Of a stretch of DNA of 64,000 nucleotides, positions 47,001-62,000 are shown piece after piece. The stretch spans positions 27,331,554 through 27,395,553 of the forward strand of contig NC_092562.1 of NCBI RefSeq assembly GCF_037975245.1. The letters are read 5' to 3'. Every line of letters starts with the position of its first letter. The stretch's first letter is position 1. Under the pieces are notes generated by a model. It was not told where the DNA came from, searched no databases, and worked only from the letters and a program-made list of their open reading frames with translations. The DNA comes from Apostichopus japonicus (Eukaryota > Echinodermata > Holothuroidea > Aspidochirotida > Stichopodidae). Position numbers and translations under genes: made by a program.

Positions 47001-50000
47001 AGAATATATTACATAATGTGAGCTTAACACATGACAAGTCTCCGGTCATATTGCATATATTGCAAATATTGCATATTTACTAATTTATTCCTGATAAGAA
47101 CATTTTTGGGGGAACAATATTCAAGCTGGGTGCAAAAAGTGCTTGAAGTGATTACATAAAATATTATATTTAGCATAGTGTAATAAAGGGTAGGCATTGG
47201 TACTGCTAATTAAACAATCTGGACGATGGTTGCACTTTACCTTCAACATGGCTTTATTTGCAATGCAGTAATGTGGATGAGGATAATGACCGTATAAATG
47301 TCAACTTCAGTATGTAACAAGACGATCTTTGGTTGAAAAGTCAAAGCCAATGATGAAACGTAACTAGATTCTTTGCACAATTTGCATCAACTTTATCTTT
47401 GACCCTTTAATGAGATTCCATACTTAACATTAGATCCCTTTGTGGCATCAGCCAATTAATATCCATGGGAATGCAAATTGTAAAATTCCAGCTAATTTTG
47501 TATCATACCATTAAAAGTTCTGCTAGAGATTTACTGGATATTGTTACTGTAGTATTAAGTTATTTTAGACATTTTTGTTGACATGTAATATAAGAAGTGC
47601 TGACAAATATTATCCTTACAATATTTTGGTTAAGAGCTTGTTAACTGTTCGATGTAGTATTTAATAACATATATATTTTACACAAGCCAATATATATAAC
47701 TCATGTATTGTTCCAACGACCTTGATTTCAGCTGATATTGTACCGAGTGATGAGTTGGTCTCATTAACTGTCAATACTGGTGATACAGATGTAAGCATTG
47801 GTATGAAGAGCACCGGATCAAAGAATGTTGCAGACTTCAGATGGTTGAAGGATAATGTAAGGAACAGTGCTTTTAATGGAGACGATACTTGGGATATCAG
47901 TGGACAAGTTGAGGTAGATGACGCTGGTGTCTATGAGTGTCACATCAACGGTGAGAGGAGTGATGCGAAACAAGGTCTAAAACTGTTGATAGTAAGAGGT
48001 TTGTAATGTTGTATTCCAGATATGAACTGATTAATAGCTGCTAATAAGAATATGTTTGTTTCAAAGACATTTTTAATCATATTTTGTTTTAAAGCCAAAC
48101 ACGATTGTGGTTCATGACACTATAGCAATCTCTTGCCGATGAAGTATGATAGTCTGTACGGCATTTGAATATCCCAACTCAATGTCTTGTGCATAGATTG
48201 ATGGTTGCTTCAAGAGTGAACTATTTTTACCAGATAAATCCTTCCTTTCCCCATCAGGCAGTGTTAGAGATAGCTAGAGAATACGCATGAGATAGCTGAG
48301 TATTTTACAGCCTGTTGCTGCACACAACTTGTTCTCTCTACAAGAGTATAACAGAGACTGAGGAAAACTGTGCAGTACATATATACAGAAAACAATATAC
48401 TTAAAGGTAACACACTAACAATACAACCTGATTAACCTATAGACTAAAGCAGAGCTGTAGCAAAAGACACTTAACTGATCCACGAACTGCATTCTTTTTT
48501 ACTACATATAATAGATCTACGAAATTAAAGGTATATATACAGTATTAAAAAGAATGTGAGACTACACTTCTCAAAACTCCCACTAAGTGAACAGTTTGTT
48601 TTAATATTCTAAGTTAACAAGTCTCACATTTTCACGCATGCCTTGAAACATTCTTCTTGATACAGGTTTTGTTTGCACATCTGTCAGCATATATTCTGTT
48701 GGACAGTACTACAGTTTAATAATGTTCTTGTTAACAATTTCACGAGCGAGCAAAATGAAACTTTATGTCAATATGTTTTATTCTTGCATGACTGACATGA
48801 TTCTTGGCCATAGCAATAGCACTTCGAGTATCTACATGTACAGTGACTGGTGACCTATCTATATGTCCTAAATCATGCAGTAGTCCTCGTAACCAGACTG
48901 TTTCTTGAGATGCTGAACAAAAGCTACAAACTCTGCCTCCGCTGTTGATAGAGACACTGACGTTTGTTTCTTGCTTAGCCAAGATACTACACCTCCAGAC
49001 AATAAAAATAAATTTCCTGTAGTTGAGCATCTCGAACCTACATCTCCTGCCTAATCTGCATCTGAGTACGCCACTAAATAAAATACTTCTTCCATTTCTT
49101 CATATTTTAAAGTAAAGGTCGATCATTGTCTATTTGAGATAACTCAAAATTCTCTTTACAGCTGCCAGATGGGATTCATTTGGATTTGAGTTGTACTTGG
49201 ATACCATTGCAACAGCTTGTGAAATATCAGGTCTTGTAGCAATAGCTGCATACAGTAAACTTCCAACCATTGATTGATATTGCTTTTGATCAACTGGCAT
49301 ACTAACACCATCATTTGTTTCAAGTTTTATACTAACACCATCATTTGTTTCAAGTTTTACATTAACATCAGCAGGTGTTGACACTGGCTTTGCATCTTTC
49401 ATGTTATAATTTTATAGGAGATCTTATATTAAACTGTTTCTGATGACTGAGGACTATACTCCACAATATCCCCCTAAAAAATAATGCAATCGTCCCATGT
49501 CTTTTATTTCAAACCTAACAATAGTCTGAAGCAGAGCTGTAACAAAAGACACTTAACTGATCCACAAACTGCAATCCTTCTTACTACATATAAAAGAGCT
49601 AGGAACTTGAAGGTATTTATACAGTATTAAATAGAATGTGAGATTACACTTATTAACATGCAGATCATGGGTGGTGATGCTAGCATGAATAGCATGAAAC
49701 ACGTTCTTCAAAGCTATACTATCCTTGTATAACAATGCATGTTATATATAGCTTTATCCTTGATATGTGATAGATTTAAATGTTTACTCACAGTTTTTTT
49801 CCTCACTTCATCACTGTTGTAGGGAAGCACAGAATGGACATACACATCGACACCTTATTACACACGCTGCCTAATCGTAAAAGTCTGAAAAGGAGATTTT
49901 GACACACTTGCTACCATCTTGCCGAAACGTCAAAACTAAAAATGTGTGTTTACGAGATGTAATAAATTACAATCAAGTTAAAATTCTGAAACTGTCATAT

Positions 50001-53000
50001 TTAATGCATGTTTTTTCCTTGAAAAAATGTGAAAAGTCTGAAAATTAACATAAATTACAGTTTTGATGAGATAATGTATGTATGCAAAACTGCAATAATC
50101 TGAAAATTACTATTATGAAAAGACTTCCTAAGTGTATTAGACTATAATCATCTGAAAATTGCAGTTTTTCGAAGATGTGTTAAGTGTGTAAGATGGTAAA
50201 ACATCTTGACAAACATCCAATAAATTCGAAACTTGTCGCAGACTTATTACTTCTTGTCTAAACGTGCACAAAATGTATTTTGCCACCCACAGATGATCTC
50301 AGTTCAAATGCCATGATGACATTGAATAACTTTGCCGTGGCCAGATGCCTCTATTAAATGCCACCACATTTGAATAAAATTGTACTTCCACATTATTTGG
50401 ATGTTGTTGTTACTTCGAGATGCAGAAAACTGCCAGCACTTTCATTAAACTATGAACTTTAGTCATCAGATTACACTCTATTGGTCAATAATACTATTTA
50501 AATGGATTACCTTAAACTGGTATTTAATTTAAAACAAAGCATTTGCGTATATCTAAAGATTTTTGCTTTAATGCAAAGTTTTTTATTCAAGAACTAATCG
50601 AAATAATTATGAATTCCTATTATCTGAGATGGATTATTGTACCTCCGATTTGAGTTATGTTTTAAGGAACATCCTTCACCAAACGTTAATTGGTTACAGT
50701 CGAGAAAGATGTGACAGGTTAATGCTGCAATTACAGAAATTACTTTTATATAGACTAATTGGTATTAGTTTAATTTCTTCATGAATATCAGACAGATCTT
50801 TCTTTCATCTATAGTTTTTCTAGAAAAATTTGCTTTTATCAATATAGTTGTTTTTTTTTTGTGTTAAATAAGCAACGCAAGTTAAAAAGTAGCAATTGTT
50901 TCAGTATTATAAATTTCAAAACAAGTGTGAGAACAAGGACAGCATGCTTGAGGAACGTGTACACTACTTAAACAGACGATATGATGAATATGTGAAGCCG
51001 CAACCCTTATAAAAAAAAGGCAATTAGCGCCTGTATTTTGGATTGTGTTTTTCCAAATGCCTACTTTTGTCACTGTGCTATGTGAGATATCACGATTGGA
51101 TAAGCCAGGCACATGGAACTAGATCAGAGATCGTCTGAATATAAGACGTAGGTGCAGTAAAGAATATAAAAATAGACCATGGCTGGTACATTGTAATCCA
51201 AAATGTGAAATGCAATTTTATAAAGTTCTTGGTTAAGTGTTTCACTAACAAATCTTGGATTTGATGAGTGACATTGCACATTCAGCAGAGTGACGATGCA
51301 GCTTATGTACATTTTACTTTATAGTAAGATAACTTACTATTATGTCAGCTGAATATTCATAACTTACATCTTTGCATGATCTTTCGTAACATCAGCTTGT
51401 CCAGCTTATCGATGGGGCCCAGATGATTGTGATGGTATATGTGATAACTGCTATAACGGAGGCGTTTGTGATGAGAACAGTGGAAAATGCATTTGTGCCC
51501 CTGGATTCAAAGGAACAACTTGTGAAGAAGGTAAAAGTTTTCTCCATGTTTCACTGCTGGGAAATATATAGCTGCATATATTCATGACAGAGATTTCTGA
51601 ATAAAGTGACTTTCAAAATCATAAATGTATATCACATTTCTTCAAGTTCACTGGTACACTCCACTTTTGATTTTTTTAAATGACGTCACTAAGGGAATCA
51701 AGCAATGGCTCAAGTCTACTGTTTCAAAAGCTGTTAGACCTTGTATCTTACACATAAAGGCCTTAAGCAGATCGTGCCTTTTCTGTGGCTGCGCTTTCTC
51801 TTTGGAACGAACTTCCATGTTTGGATCCTGACTCTACCTCCCTCTCTATTTCAACTTAAAACAGTTTTGTTTGATTCCTAGTTTCTTTTTATCCTTGGTT
51901 TCCCTGGTTTCTTTTTATCCTAGGTTTCCTTAGTCTCTTTCATACTTTGTAAAGCGCTTTGAAATGCTGTATTAAGCGCAATATAAAATGATTTCTTGCT
52001 ATTAAAGGTATGCTGTTGGTAATTTCAAAACGTTTGCTACCATTTAATTGTGTGATGATTGAATGGACTCACTTAAAACTTCTAATTGAGACAGGTTTAG
52101 CCTTGCTAGCCATTGCATGTTGTTTGCGCTTTGTCTTCAATCCAAATTATACTTGGATACTCTCAGGTAGTATTAATTTATCTAGAGTATCAAGAATGGT
52201 TTAATCATATCTTATTTTGTAGACAAAACCTTATAACTCTTAATATTTAAAGTTCAACAACATTCACAAACTAATCTCACAAATGCAAAGTTACAACATA
52301 ACTGATATCCGTGATTGTACCGCAGCCTGTTGATGATTCTGAGATAAGTGTCAGCAAAATCAGCATAACTCATTAAATTAAGTTTCCTTGAACTGTAATA
52401 TACACCAAATATCAATTAAATTCAGTCATTCATAGCCAACATATTTGTGATTGGCTACATATAAGGGTTTTCTTGATCATCATATATGGATATTGTTAGT
52501 GAAATACATGAAAGTGTGCATGTACCATATTTTGTTATTTTAAAATATTTTTTAATGTGTTGATGACACAATTTTACTAGCCCCGTTATATGACTTTGTT
52601 GAATACATTTGAAGTATTTATTACCTTTAACAATGAACGTTTGCATTCATTATTCCTGTTTCTTTGCATTTAAACAATGTTTTGCACTTGACTATAAACA
52701 TGCAGCTTCTGTGTTGACTGATAACTAATGAGGTTTTATGAACTTTTGGAAACAGCACTGAGTTTGATATGTTTCTCACGTGACTAGAGCCGCATTTTAT
52801 TAATTAATTAATTTATATTTTTCTGTTAGGTTGTGGAGGTAACAGATATGGAGACACATGTGAGAAGAGATGTTCTAAGAAAGGCAATGATAACAGTTGC
52901 AGTAAATACCTCTTCTGCCTCGCCCATCCATATGGCTGTAGCTGTAATACAGGATGGAAGGGGTTGGACTGCCTTACCGGTAGAGCTTAACTCTAATACT

Positions 53001-56000
53001 TTTACATCTTTTCCTATCAATGTTATTGTGTAAAGGTTTTGTCATTCCTACTTTATAGTGTAACTTAGATTCGACCAAAAATCAATTTACCAGATTTTAA
53101 ATTGACATTACCCAACAGTTTCTTTAGCATAAAGAGTTGTGGTGTGTGGGGGTGAGGGGTGGTGATGAAATTGGAAAATTATCCATACTCCTTTCTTCCT
53201 ATTCTTATTATTCAGTAACTGAAGTTTATCAAAGTGATCTTCTTTTAATTGACTCTAGAATAACTATTTTTAAAACCCTACTACTTATAACGCTACTACT
53301 TTAAAACCCTACAAATATAGTCTGGTATTCTCTAAGGCATTTTTCCTATAAACAAGACATTTCAGTACAACTTACTGCACAGTGCACTGCAAGATGTCAC
53401 TGAAAAGGACCAAATTTTAATTTAAAAAAAAATCAATTTTTTTTTATTGATTGCTAAACTTCCATGACAAGGCTGTCAATTCCATTCCAGAGTTATATGA
53501 TATCAATAGGAAAAGAAGGTGTCACATGGGTTTCAAGTATTAATTATGGAAAGTCTATATTTTTCGGGATAACATTTTGGGTGGGAGCCAAACTGGTCAA
53601 CCACAGACTTGAATTTTGATGTTAGTTGAATAGGAATCATTCACTTTTGGTTTGTAGCATAACTTATTGAAGCTTCTAAACCAAATAAGATATACTCACA
53701 GAAATTTGGTCAAAATTCAATCCGTTGCATTTTTCAATTGCTGTTATATTTACGTGAAACTCCCAAAACTATCAACATATACCCTAACCCCTAAAACGTA
53801 CATTAAAGAAAATTGTAACAATTGCCAAGCTATAAATGAAAGGCAACATTTTTAACTCCAGCAAGTTACATGTTCATATTAAGACACTGACAAATTATTA
53901 GAATATATATAGTCCTCCTGAGAAATTCAGGATTAAGTTTTCTTCTCTAAACATGTTTTAATATCATATATATTTATATATACTAAGATGTCGAAGAAAG
54001 AATAACTAAACTTGCTTAAACTATTTCTGAATCAAAATCAAAATAAAATCAAACTGTGGAGACGATCCTGCTAGGATCGAAACGTCAGACCAACTTACTT
54101 TTTAACTATTTCTATTAGATTTATATTGACCAATATTCAAACAATGAAATTGCATTAATAAATTATAATTCGACTAGTAAGTGGTTTCTCTTTACTAACT
54201 CAGTAAACAAAGAGAGAAAACATATGGTCATTTCATATCACAAAATGTAATGTTAATTGTAGTGCGCTGAAGACTGATTTGTAAGGATTTTAAGTTAAGG
54301 ACTGTTTATTGTGTCAACATCAAAGTTACCCTTCTAAGTCTCTGAAAGTACAGTTGGTTCTGTAGTACAGACTAAAAGCAAGCAGGCAGACCCTCAGTAG
54401 CTAACGCATTGATCAGCTTTGGTTAATGAACAACATTTATGATGGATACTATAGCTTGCCAAAGTACAATGTATGATTTTTAGATAAATATTTCTATTAA
54501 AAGATAATTGTCATTTAGCCTTTGAAGAAGATCCTGCTAGGATCGAAACGTCAGGCCAACTTACTTTTACACAAAAGATAATTTGGTAAATTATTTACTC
54601 CATTGTGAGTGACATACGGTGTTTTCTATTATGGCATTTTTTTCTGTTAGTAGAATTGACACTGGTACCAGACCAATAGTCTGGTTATGTCCATCAAGTG
54701 TGTCAGATAGTTTTTACAACTTTTATGGTATATTAACTTGTACAGTATGCTAGTGTGAATAAACTCAGTCATTTTGTGTGTTACTTTTTGCAAGCTCAAT
54801 GTAAAATTCCCATCAGTTCAAACTTCATTTAAATAAGCAAGTTCTATACATTGCTATCAGCATGTGATTCGGGAACCTATGGAGCCAGCTGCCTACAGAC
54901 CTGTCACTGTCAGTCTGGTCAGTGTAACAGATATACAGGAGTCTGTACAGGATCACCACCAGGCTGCAGTAGTGGATGGACAGGGACTAATTGTCAGGGT
55001 AAGTACTTAGACTTGCTAGCATTTGGAGCTTTGCATGCTAGACCTACCCAGGGCTCTGAAATATGATATTCCACAGGGTAAAATAAGATACATTTCCCTT
55101 CCTGACATGTATTCATACTCTTCAAAATTCAGCTTGGCCAAGAACTATCTGAAAATGCTGCGCCTCTGTACCCAACCTATACTGTGTACACAATCTCTCA
55201 AAAAGCCCTTAAAACAAAACAACTATGAAAGTGGTATGCATGAGGCTATAATTGCAACGACAGAACTTCTGATTATTAAAAATCTGTAGGTAAATTGTAA
55301 AATACTTCCTTCTAACAGAGTAACATCTTTCGTTTACTAAATATGGTTGATTTCTTTGTGATATATAAATGTGTAATAAAGGAATCTATGGAGCAAGCTG
55401 CCTACAAAGTTTTCACTGTCAGTCTGAACTGTGTAGCAGATTTACATGAGCTTGTACCAGATCACCACCAGGCTGAAGTAGTGGATGGACGGGGACTAAT
55501 TGTCAGCAACTTGGGTTGAAAAAAGTGAACTTGGTTACAAGGGAAAGATTTAGCTTAACTGTATATCAAAGTTTATCAATCATTGCATTTATGGTAAAGT
55601 ACTTCATGTTACAGAGTTACTTGCTTCATTTACTAATATACTGATTTCTTTGTTACATTTTAGAGTGTGACCAAGGAACCTTTGGAGCCAGCTGCCAACA
55701 TACATGTCACTGCCAGTCTGATCAGTGTGACAGTTATACAGGAGTCTGTACAGGATCACCAACAGATTGTAGCAGTGGATGGGCAGGGACTAATTGTCAG
55801 GGTTAGAAATTAAACTTGCAGGGTATTCATCTAACATTGGTCTGTGCATGATATTACATGTAAACAATGTAAACATTGTTTAAGATATGTTGTAACTATA
55901 TTCACCTATTTCTTACATCAGAATGTTTTGAAGAAAAATGTGGAATATATTGTTGACAGACATGTCATTGTCGCTCTGCAAAGTGTAACAGACATACAAG

Positions 56001-59000
56001 GCAGTACACAGGAACTGCAACAGGCTGTACTAATGAATGGTAAGGGAGTAGTTGTGAGCTAAGTGTATTGTTACCTGATTAATTATCCATCCAAACTTGC
56101 ACTTAACATTGTGGTATGAAACTTAATAATGGATCCTAATTTGAGATACATGCTTGACAACTTCTTTTATTGATTAACTATTTATTTGTTACATTAGAAT
56201 GTGTTGCAGGAAAGTTTGGCACAAATTGTCAGCAGACCTGTCACTGTAGCTCTGGAGAATGTAACATAGATACAGGGTATTGCACAGGAACTCCAGCAGG
56301 CTGTACTGATGGATGGAAAGGGAGTAGTTGTCAACAACGTAAGTTGGGTAAAATGTACATTCATGACAATGGACAATGTGAAGATGTAGCTTCTGTAGTA
56401 TCAAAATATATGAATAAAACTATTTGATATTAAAAGATGAAAATATCTTCACTGAAACATTAGTATACTTGGAATTTTAATGACTATTCATTGGCAACTT
56501 TGGATACAAAGATTATCACTTTGGTCAAACATGCATTTACTTGTTAGGGCATGAGGAATGGAATTTGCTGGAAAGAAAAAAATTCCACCATCTGTGTCTG
56601 CTTGTATGTTTAATAAAGCTAGTTAATTATGTTCTCATTATAAGCTGTAGGGTTTTATATTTATTTGCATACTGTCTGTTGTTATTTAATGTCTCTTAGC
56701 GTAGTTTTGTATTCGTTTTGGTTTCTTGTTCTATTTTTACAACCGTTTTTATTTAGTTCTCTGTAATTTCTTCTACATTTAATATCGGAATATGTTGCTG
56801 TATTAGCTACATAAGTTGCATTTCTTTGTTAAACATAGCGTGCGATCAATCAAGCTATGGAGCCAGCTGCTTACAGACCTGTCACTTTCAGTCTGGTCAG
56901 TGTGAAAGATATACAGGAGTCTGTACAGGATCACCACCAGGCTGTAGTAGTGGATGGACAGGGGCTAATTGTCAGCAACGTGGGTTGAAAAAATAACTTT
57001 GTTACAAGGGAAAGATTGAGCTAAACTGTATATCAAATTTTATCAATCATTGCATTTATGGTAAAGTACTTCATGTAACAGAGTAAATTGCTTCATTTAT
57101 TAATATATTGATTCGTTGTTACCTTTTAGAGTGTGACCAAGGAACCTTTGGAGCTAGCTGTGTTCAGACCTGTCACTGTCAGTCTGATGAGTGTGACAGA
57201 TTTACAGGAGAGTGTACAGGATCACCAACAGGCTGCAGTAGTGGATGGACAGGGACTAATTGTCAGGGTAAGTACTGTTACTTGATGGATATAGCATTTG
57301 ATACATTATTTGTGGAAAAAACCTTGCGCTCTCGGACCTACTCCACTGCGGTAAGTTGCAGCTTTATTGACAAAGCAAAATATGTGAATCCTTTGTGTTA
57401 TGAGGATGTGTTACAGGATCCCATGGAGCAGGTTCCTTCAGAGTTGTTAAGGATTCATTTGTTCAATGCAATAAATATACAGAAACTCAGTTTGTATAGA
57501 ATTGACAGGAGTAAATATCTGATCATATATCTTAAATTCTGTACATTATTAAAGTACCGTGCGTTGTTTCAATACTAATGGTTAACGACCTCCCCCAACT
57601 CATCCCAGTACGGTCAAAAATTAGTCACCAAAATCAAACAATTAGACTTTTTCCATTGCCACTGTAAGAAAAGTTCTACTCACTGGGACATTTGATATCG
57701 CCAAAAAAGCACTGGAATATACATCATATTTTAAGACGACAGCTGATACTGGTCAGGTTGAACGAATACTTTATAGTTGTTAAAAGTTTTCATCTGTCAG
57801 CTATACATTTTATAAAAAAATATTACTCCTTTGGACTATTAATGCACCACAAAAAGAATTCAGCCAATTTTTGTGGCTTCAAATCTTTTGACCAGTTCTC
57901 TCAAAGAAAAAAATGTCATCATACCATTAAATCGTAACTGCTCTCTTCATGATGTTTTCCACCATCTCATGACTAGTTTGTCAGTCGGAGGGGGGAGGGA
58001 AGGGACAGGTGATGAATTGAGTTTTATGTCAAGGTCTCCTGTTTGTTCCAACTAAGTTTATTTTGATGGTACTACACATCTTGGAAAATGTTATGCTGTT
58101 GTCATGGTAGTACTTTCCTTCTCTAACATTTTGACATTTGTTCATGTTCCATTATTTTGTTTGTGAAGGCTGAAATGTTTCTGCCAGTCAGTCAAATTTC
58201 AATTTTTGTAAATACTAGCCACAGTGGACCGTTTCTCAGGATCTTATTTCTGGTTTCCCTTTCAACTGTTTCATTTTGATCATACCTCAGTTTACGACGA
58301 CATTTTCTCTGTTGGAGAAGCCTGAAGACTTGCCTGAGAAACAAATCAAACTTTGAGTTTAAACAATGACATAAAGTCCTCACAGTACAAAAAATAAATT
58401 TATTTTGTATTGTTTTCTTTGAATATTATATATTAAATATCCGTGGATTGGGTTTTAACCCTTCATGCTCTGATCAATATAGAGTCGTTCTGTCATGAAC
58501 ACAACATGAAACCTAAAGCACACGTTTCTAGACAGAATCCAGATTAGGTCTAAGAAAGGCAGCTGCGCTTATTAAAGAATACCACATGTGGATTGGGCTT
58601 TAACTTTTAATGTTCTGATCAATATATAGTCCTCCTATCATGAACACAACATGAAACCTAAAGCACAAGATTCTAGACAGAATGCAGATTAGGTCCAAAA
58701 ATAGCAGCTGTGCTTATTAAAGAATACCCCAAGTGGAGAAAAAGAAAGAAGACGAAGAGTATGATGAGGTAGATGAAGATAGAAAATAACAAACTAAAGT
58801 AAAAAAAAAGGGCATTGCATTTTTACGCAAGAGCCAAAGCAAAATTGACATAAATTGGCTTTTAAGGAAATTGGCATTTGAATAAACAGTATGTTTTAAA
58901 TATAGACATATGACAGTTTATGTAGAAATGCAACTAACCGTAACAGAAAAGCAACGCCGCATACTTCAAATGCATTTCATGATGTTTGTACTATTGGCTA

Positions 59001-62000
59001 TTATGGATCTACCTGCACTGATAAATGTTACTGCATGGGGAATGCTGAATGTTATATGATGACGGGAGAATGTCTGGACCAAAGTTGTGCTCCAGGCTAT
59101 GTAGTTCACTGGGACAAGTGAAATATGGCTTGAATCTGGAATGGGAATTGCGGTACTAGATGTTAGATTGAAAACCAACATAAAATAACAGCTTCGTTCC
59201 ATTTTCTCTCGGTCTTTTGTAGAAATTACAAATTTTGGAAAGAAATTCATTGCCACAACCAGAGTGTGGCATATATTACTTTAAGAAAAATTGTGTAAGC
59301 TTGGAAGTTGGAATGTGTTTATTTCCCTTGAAGTAGTACAGTGATCAAAATCAAGTTCCATGCAGCTTCGAGTAGCTTCCTTCAATCTGCAAGGTTAAAT
59401 TTTGCAGCAACAGGAGTCTTGGTCAGAGCTGAACTGCCCCTCTAAATAATCAAAGTAATCAGAGTGCTGCCAGTTTATTCTAATTATGGTTAAATGTTTT
59501 ATCTTCACTTCCACTATATATCAACTTGAAAAAAGAAGGTGAGCATAAATCATCATCAGTTAGCAATTGAGTGAAGAATATCTTTGCCTTTCTTATCATA
59601 TTTACATAAAGAAAGATATAACATTTAACCAGGGCATCGTATACAACAAAATTTCAATAGCTAACCATTACAGTGAATAAATGTAGAGCTTTTTGATTCA
59701 CAGAATGCATAGGGCCACGCTTTGGGATTGACTGTGAGAATGATTGCCACTGTTCAGAAAGTTACTGCAACAAAGTAACAGGAAGTTGCTCTGGAGGTTG
59801 CAATCCTGAGTGGGTAGAACTGTCTTCACCCAACTTTTGTCAGACAGGTAAGAAACATTCATTCATGATCGCATCAGGGGATTGTTCCACTGTGTAATAT
59901 GAGATGACATCCAAAGAAAACTTAGAAACAATTATAGTCATGAAGGAAAGTTATGCATATTGACATAATTCATTGCTATAGGTGATGACGAGTCTGTACC
60001 TACTCCTGTGCTTGTCTGAAGCGTGATCATTGTAATGATAAAGTTTCTTACCCCAATGAATGAAAGTGAAACACAGACTGTTTCATTGACATTGGGAACT
60101 ACGTGCATTGTTTCTTTCTTAAAAAGTAGAGAACTTGGTTGTAAGAAATGCCTTTGTCACTTGAAGCTATTACTTCTTCGTTAGTGGCTGATCATGATTT
60201 CTCGTTCTTTCAGCACTAAGATCAATTTGTATCTTTGCAGCTTCTACACCAATTCATCTATGATAAACCACTATGATATACCAGCAGCATAGACAATTTG
60301 AATATAAAAAAATACCTACATGTTTATTTCTTCATGTGATTTCTGTGCACTTATAAACAAATAACTTTGCATGTGAATGATACCACAAATGAAAATTGTG
60401 TTAATTTAGGATTAGTAATTAAATACAGCATTACATTGTACTTGGCCGTGGCAGTAATGTGTTGGATTTTGCACAGTGCGACTTATATGTTATAAAGACC
60501 AATGTGAGTGTTTCCCATTCTTTCCTAATTTAAGGTATAATAGATGCCGCCTATACTCGTAAGAATCCTGGAGATACAGTTCCTGTGACTTGCACAGCTG
60601 CCAAGGGTCCAAGTCCTTCAGACATTAATCAATTAAATTTTGTTCTGTCAAGACACCATGAGAATCTAGATGCCAATGACATTTCTCCTGGAAATATTAC
60701 TAATGCTGAAACAACAAAAACTGCTTCATTCATGGTAGATAGTGTCAGCGATGGACAGACACTTTACTGTCAGCTGAGGAAAGATGGCAAGAAATATGCA
60801 GTGTATAGCATAACTATAGATGTATTTGGTGAGTAGCATAATTGCAGTGTACGAGGTAAATTCTGGTCTCTTTAGAATTGCTAAATATTAAGCAGGAAGG
60901 AAAGCCATTTTTCTGTATCCATGAAACCCTCTTCAATATACAGTTTGCAACTTGTAACAGTGAACTATCCAACACTATGGGAAGATGATCCAAAGGAGGA
61001 TACTAACCATAATATGAAAATACCTCTAATTCTAGAGAGGAAAGTTTGAAGTTTCAAGTAATGTAACAGGCACTGTCATGCTACCACACTCACTTTATTT
61101 ATTTGAATTATATTTGGAGATTTGATTTCGTATTACTATTGTGATATCGTGATATTGGTTTATCAACTGAAGTTCAAGTTTCTACTTCAAAAAAATCACT
61201 GACAATACACCGTACCATTAGGTAAACTGAGTTTAAATGTTCTCTTCTTCATTTTACCTAAACTTCAATATGAAAACTATGTAATGCAAGATAATTTCCA
61301 CCATCAATGTTGTTTGATTATGTGTTGTGTTGGTCCATGTAGTTTTTTGAGTGCAAATGTTCTATTGTTTTGGTAAAGAAGAATGTTAGTGAAGTCAGCT
61401 TCTGTCAGAATCAAACCTTGGAAGTACGATATATCCAATAGCAGTGCTTGTTGGACTTAAGTCTTTTTATAAATTGCTCCATGCACGTTGGCAGAGATCA
61501 TATGTATATTATGTCAACAATATCTCAAGTAAAAATTGTAACAGATTGATACACTGTGCACATATATTAATGACACTGTATTGTACATAGCACTGTAAAT
61601 GAATTACACACTATCCCTAAAGCTAGCAACAAATAACCAAAGGCAGTATTCAGGTTTTATTACGTAAATTGCAAGTATTATCACCAGATATCGACTAGAC
61701 CTACTACACAGCTGAAATTACAATTATTCATATTTCAATAGTATTATATTGTTCATTATATATAGGGATAGACCATGTTCATGTTTGGCGTAACATTTAG
61801 TAGTCAACAATAATTTCTTTCAATATAGGATCTGTGTTTTGTTTACAACTTTCTCATTTGGGTTTCTAGATCTGCCTGTACTGCAATCTGCTCCAGAAAG
61901 AGGTTCTATAACTTATTCCACAGCCAGCATCAGCTGGTCAGCCTGGGATGAAGAAAATGAAGATGGGGACCCTCCTGTTATCGGGTATACACCTTACTAC

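Larger units (their letters stand above)
48262..49658 (-). mobile_element. Internally deleted Ty1/copia element with two LTRs
   Basis: Minus-strand element in intron 3. The 3' LTR runs down from 48573 (TGAGAAGTGTAGTCTCACAT) to about 48262, preceded by a purine-rich tract AGTGGGAGTTT. The 5' LTR starts at 49658 (TGTTAATAAGTGTAATCTCA) and is recognisable down to about 49523. Flanks GGCAG and TGCAG match at 4 of 5 positions, a likely 5-bp target duplication. Only the last part of the reverse transcriptase and the RNase H remain, so most of the interior is gone. Confidence 0.75.
52980..54860. other. Intron between EGF 2 and EGF 3
   Basis: Contains the two hammerhead-like motifs (listed separately). 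Otherwise no exon or repeat recognised. Confidence 0.5.

Noticed and set aside
52833-53033. 66-codon plus ORF over EGF exon 2
   Set aside because: Wrong frame; the phase-1 frame gives a Cys-rich Tie-type EGF domain bounded by splice sites.
57108-57578. 156-codon ORF starting in EGF exon 7
   Set aside because: Only 57130-57267 is exon; the rest reads through a consensus GTAAGT donor into the intron.
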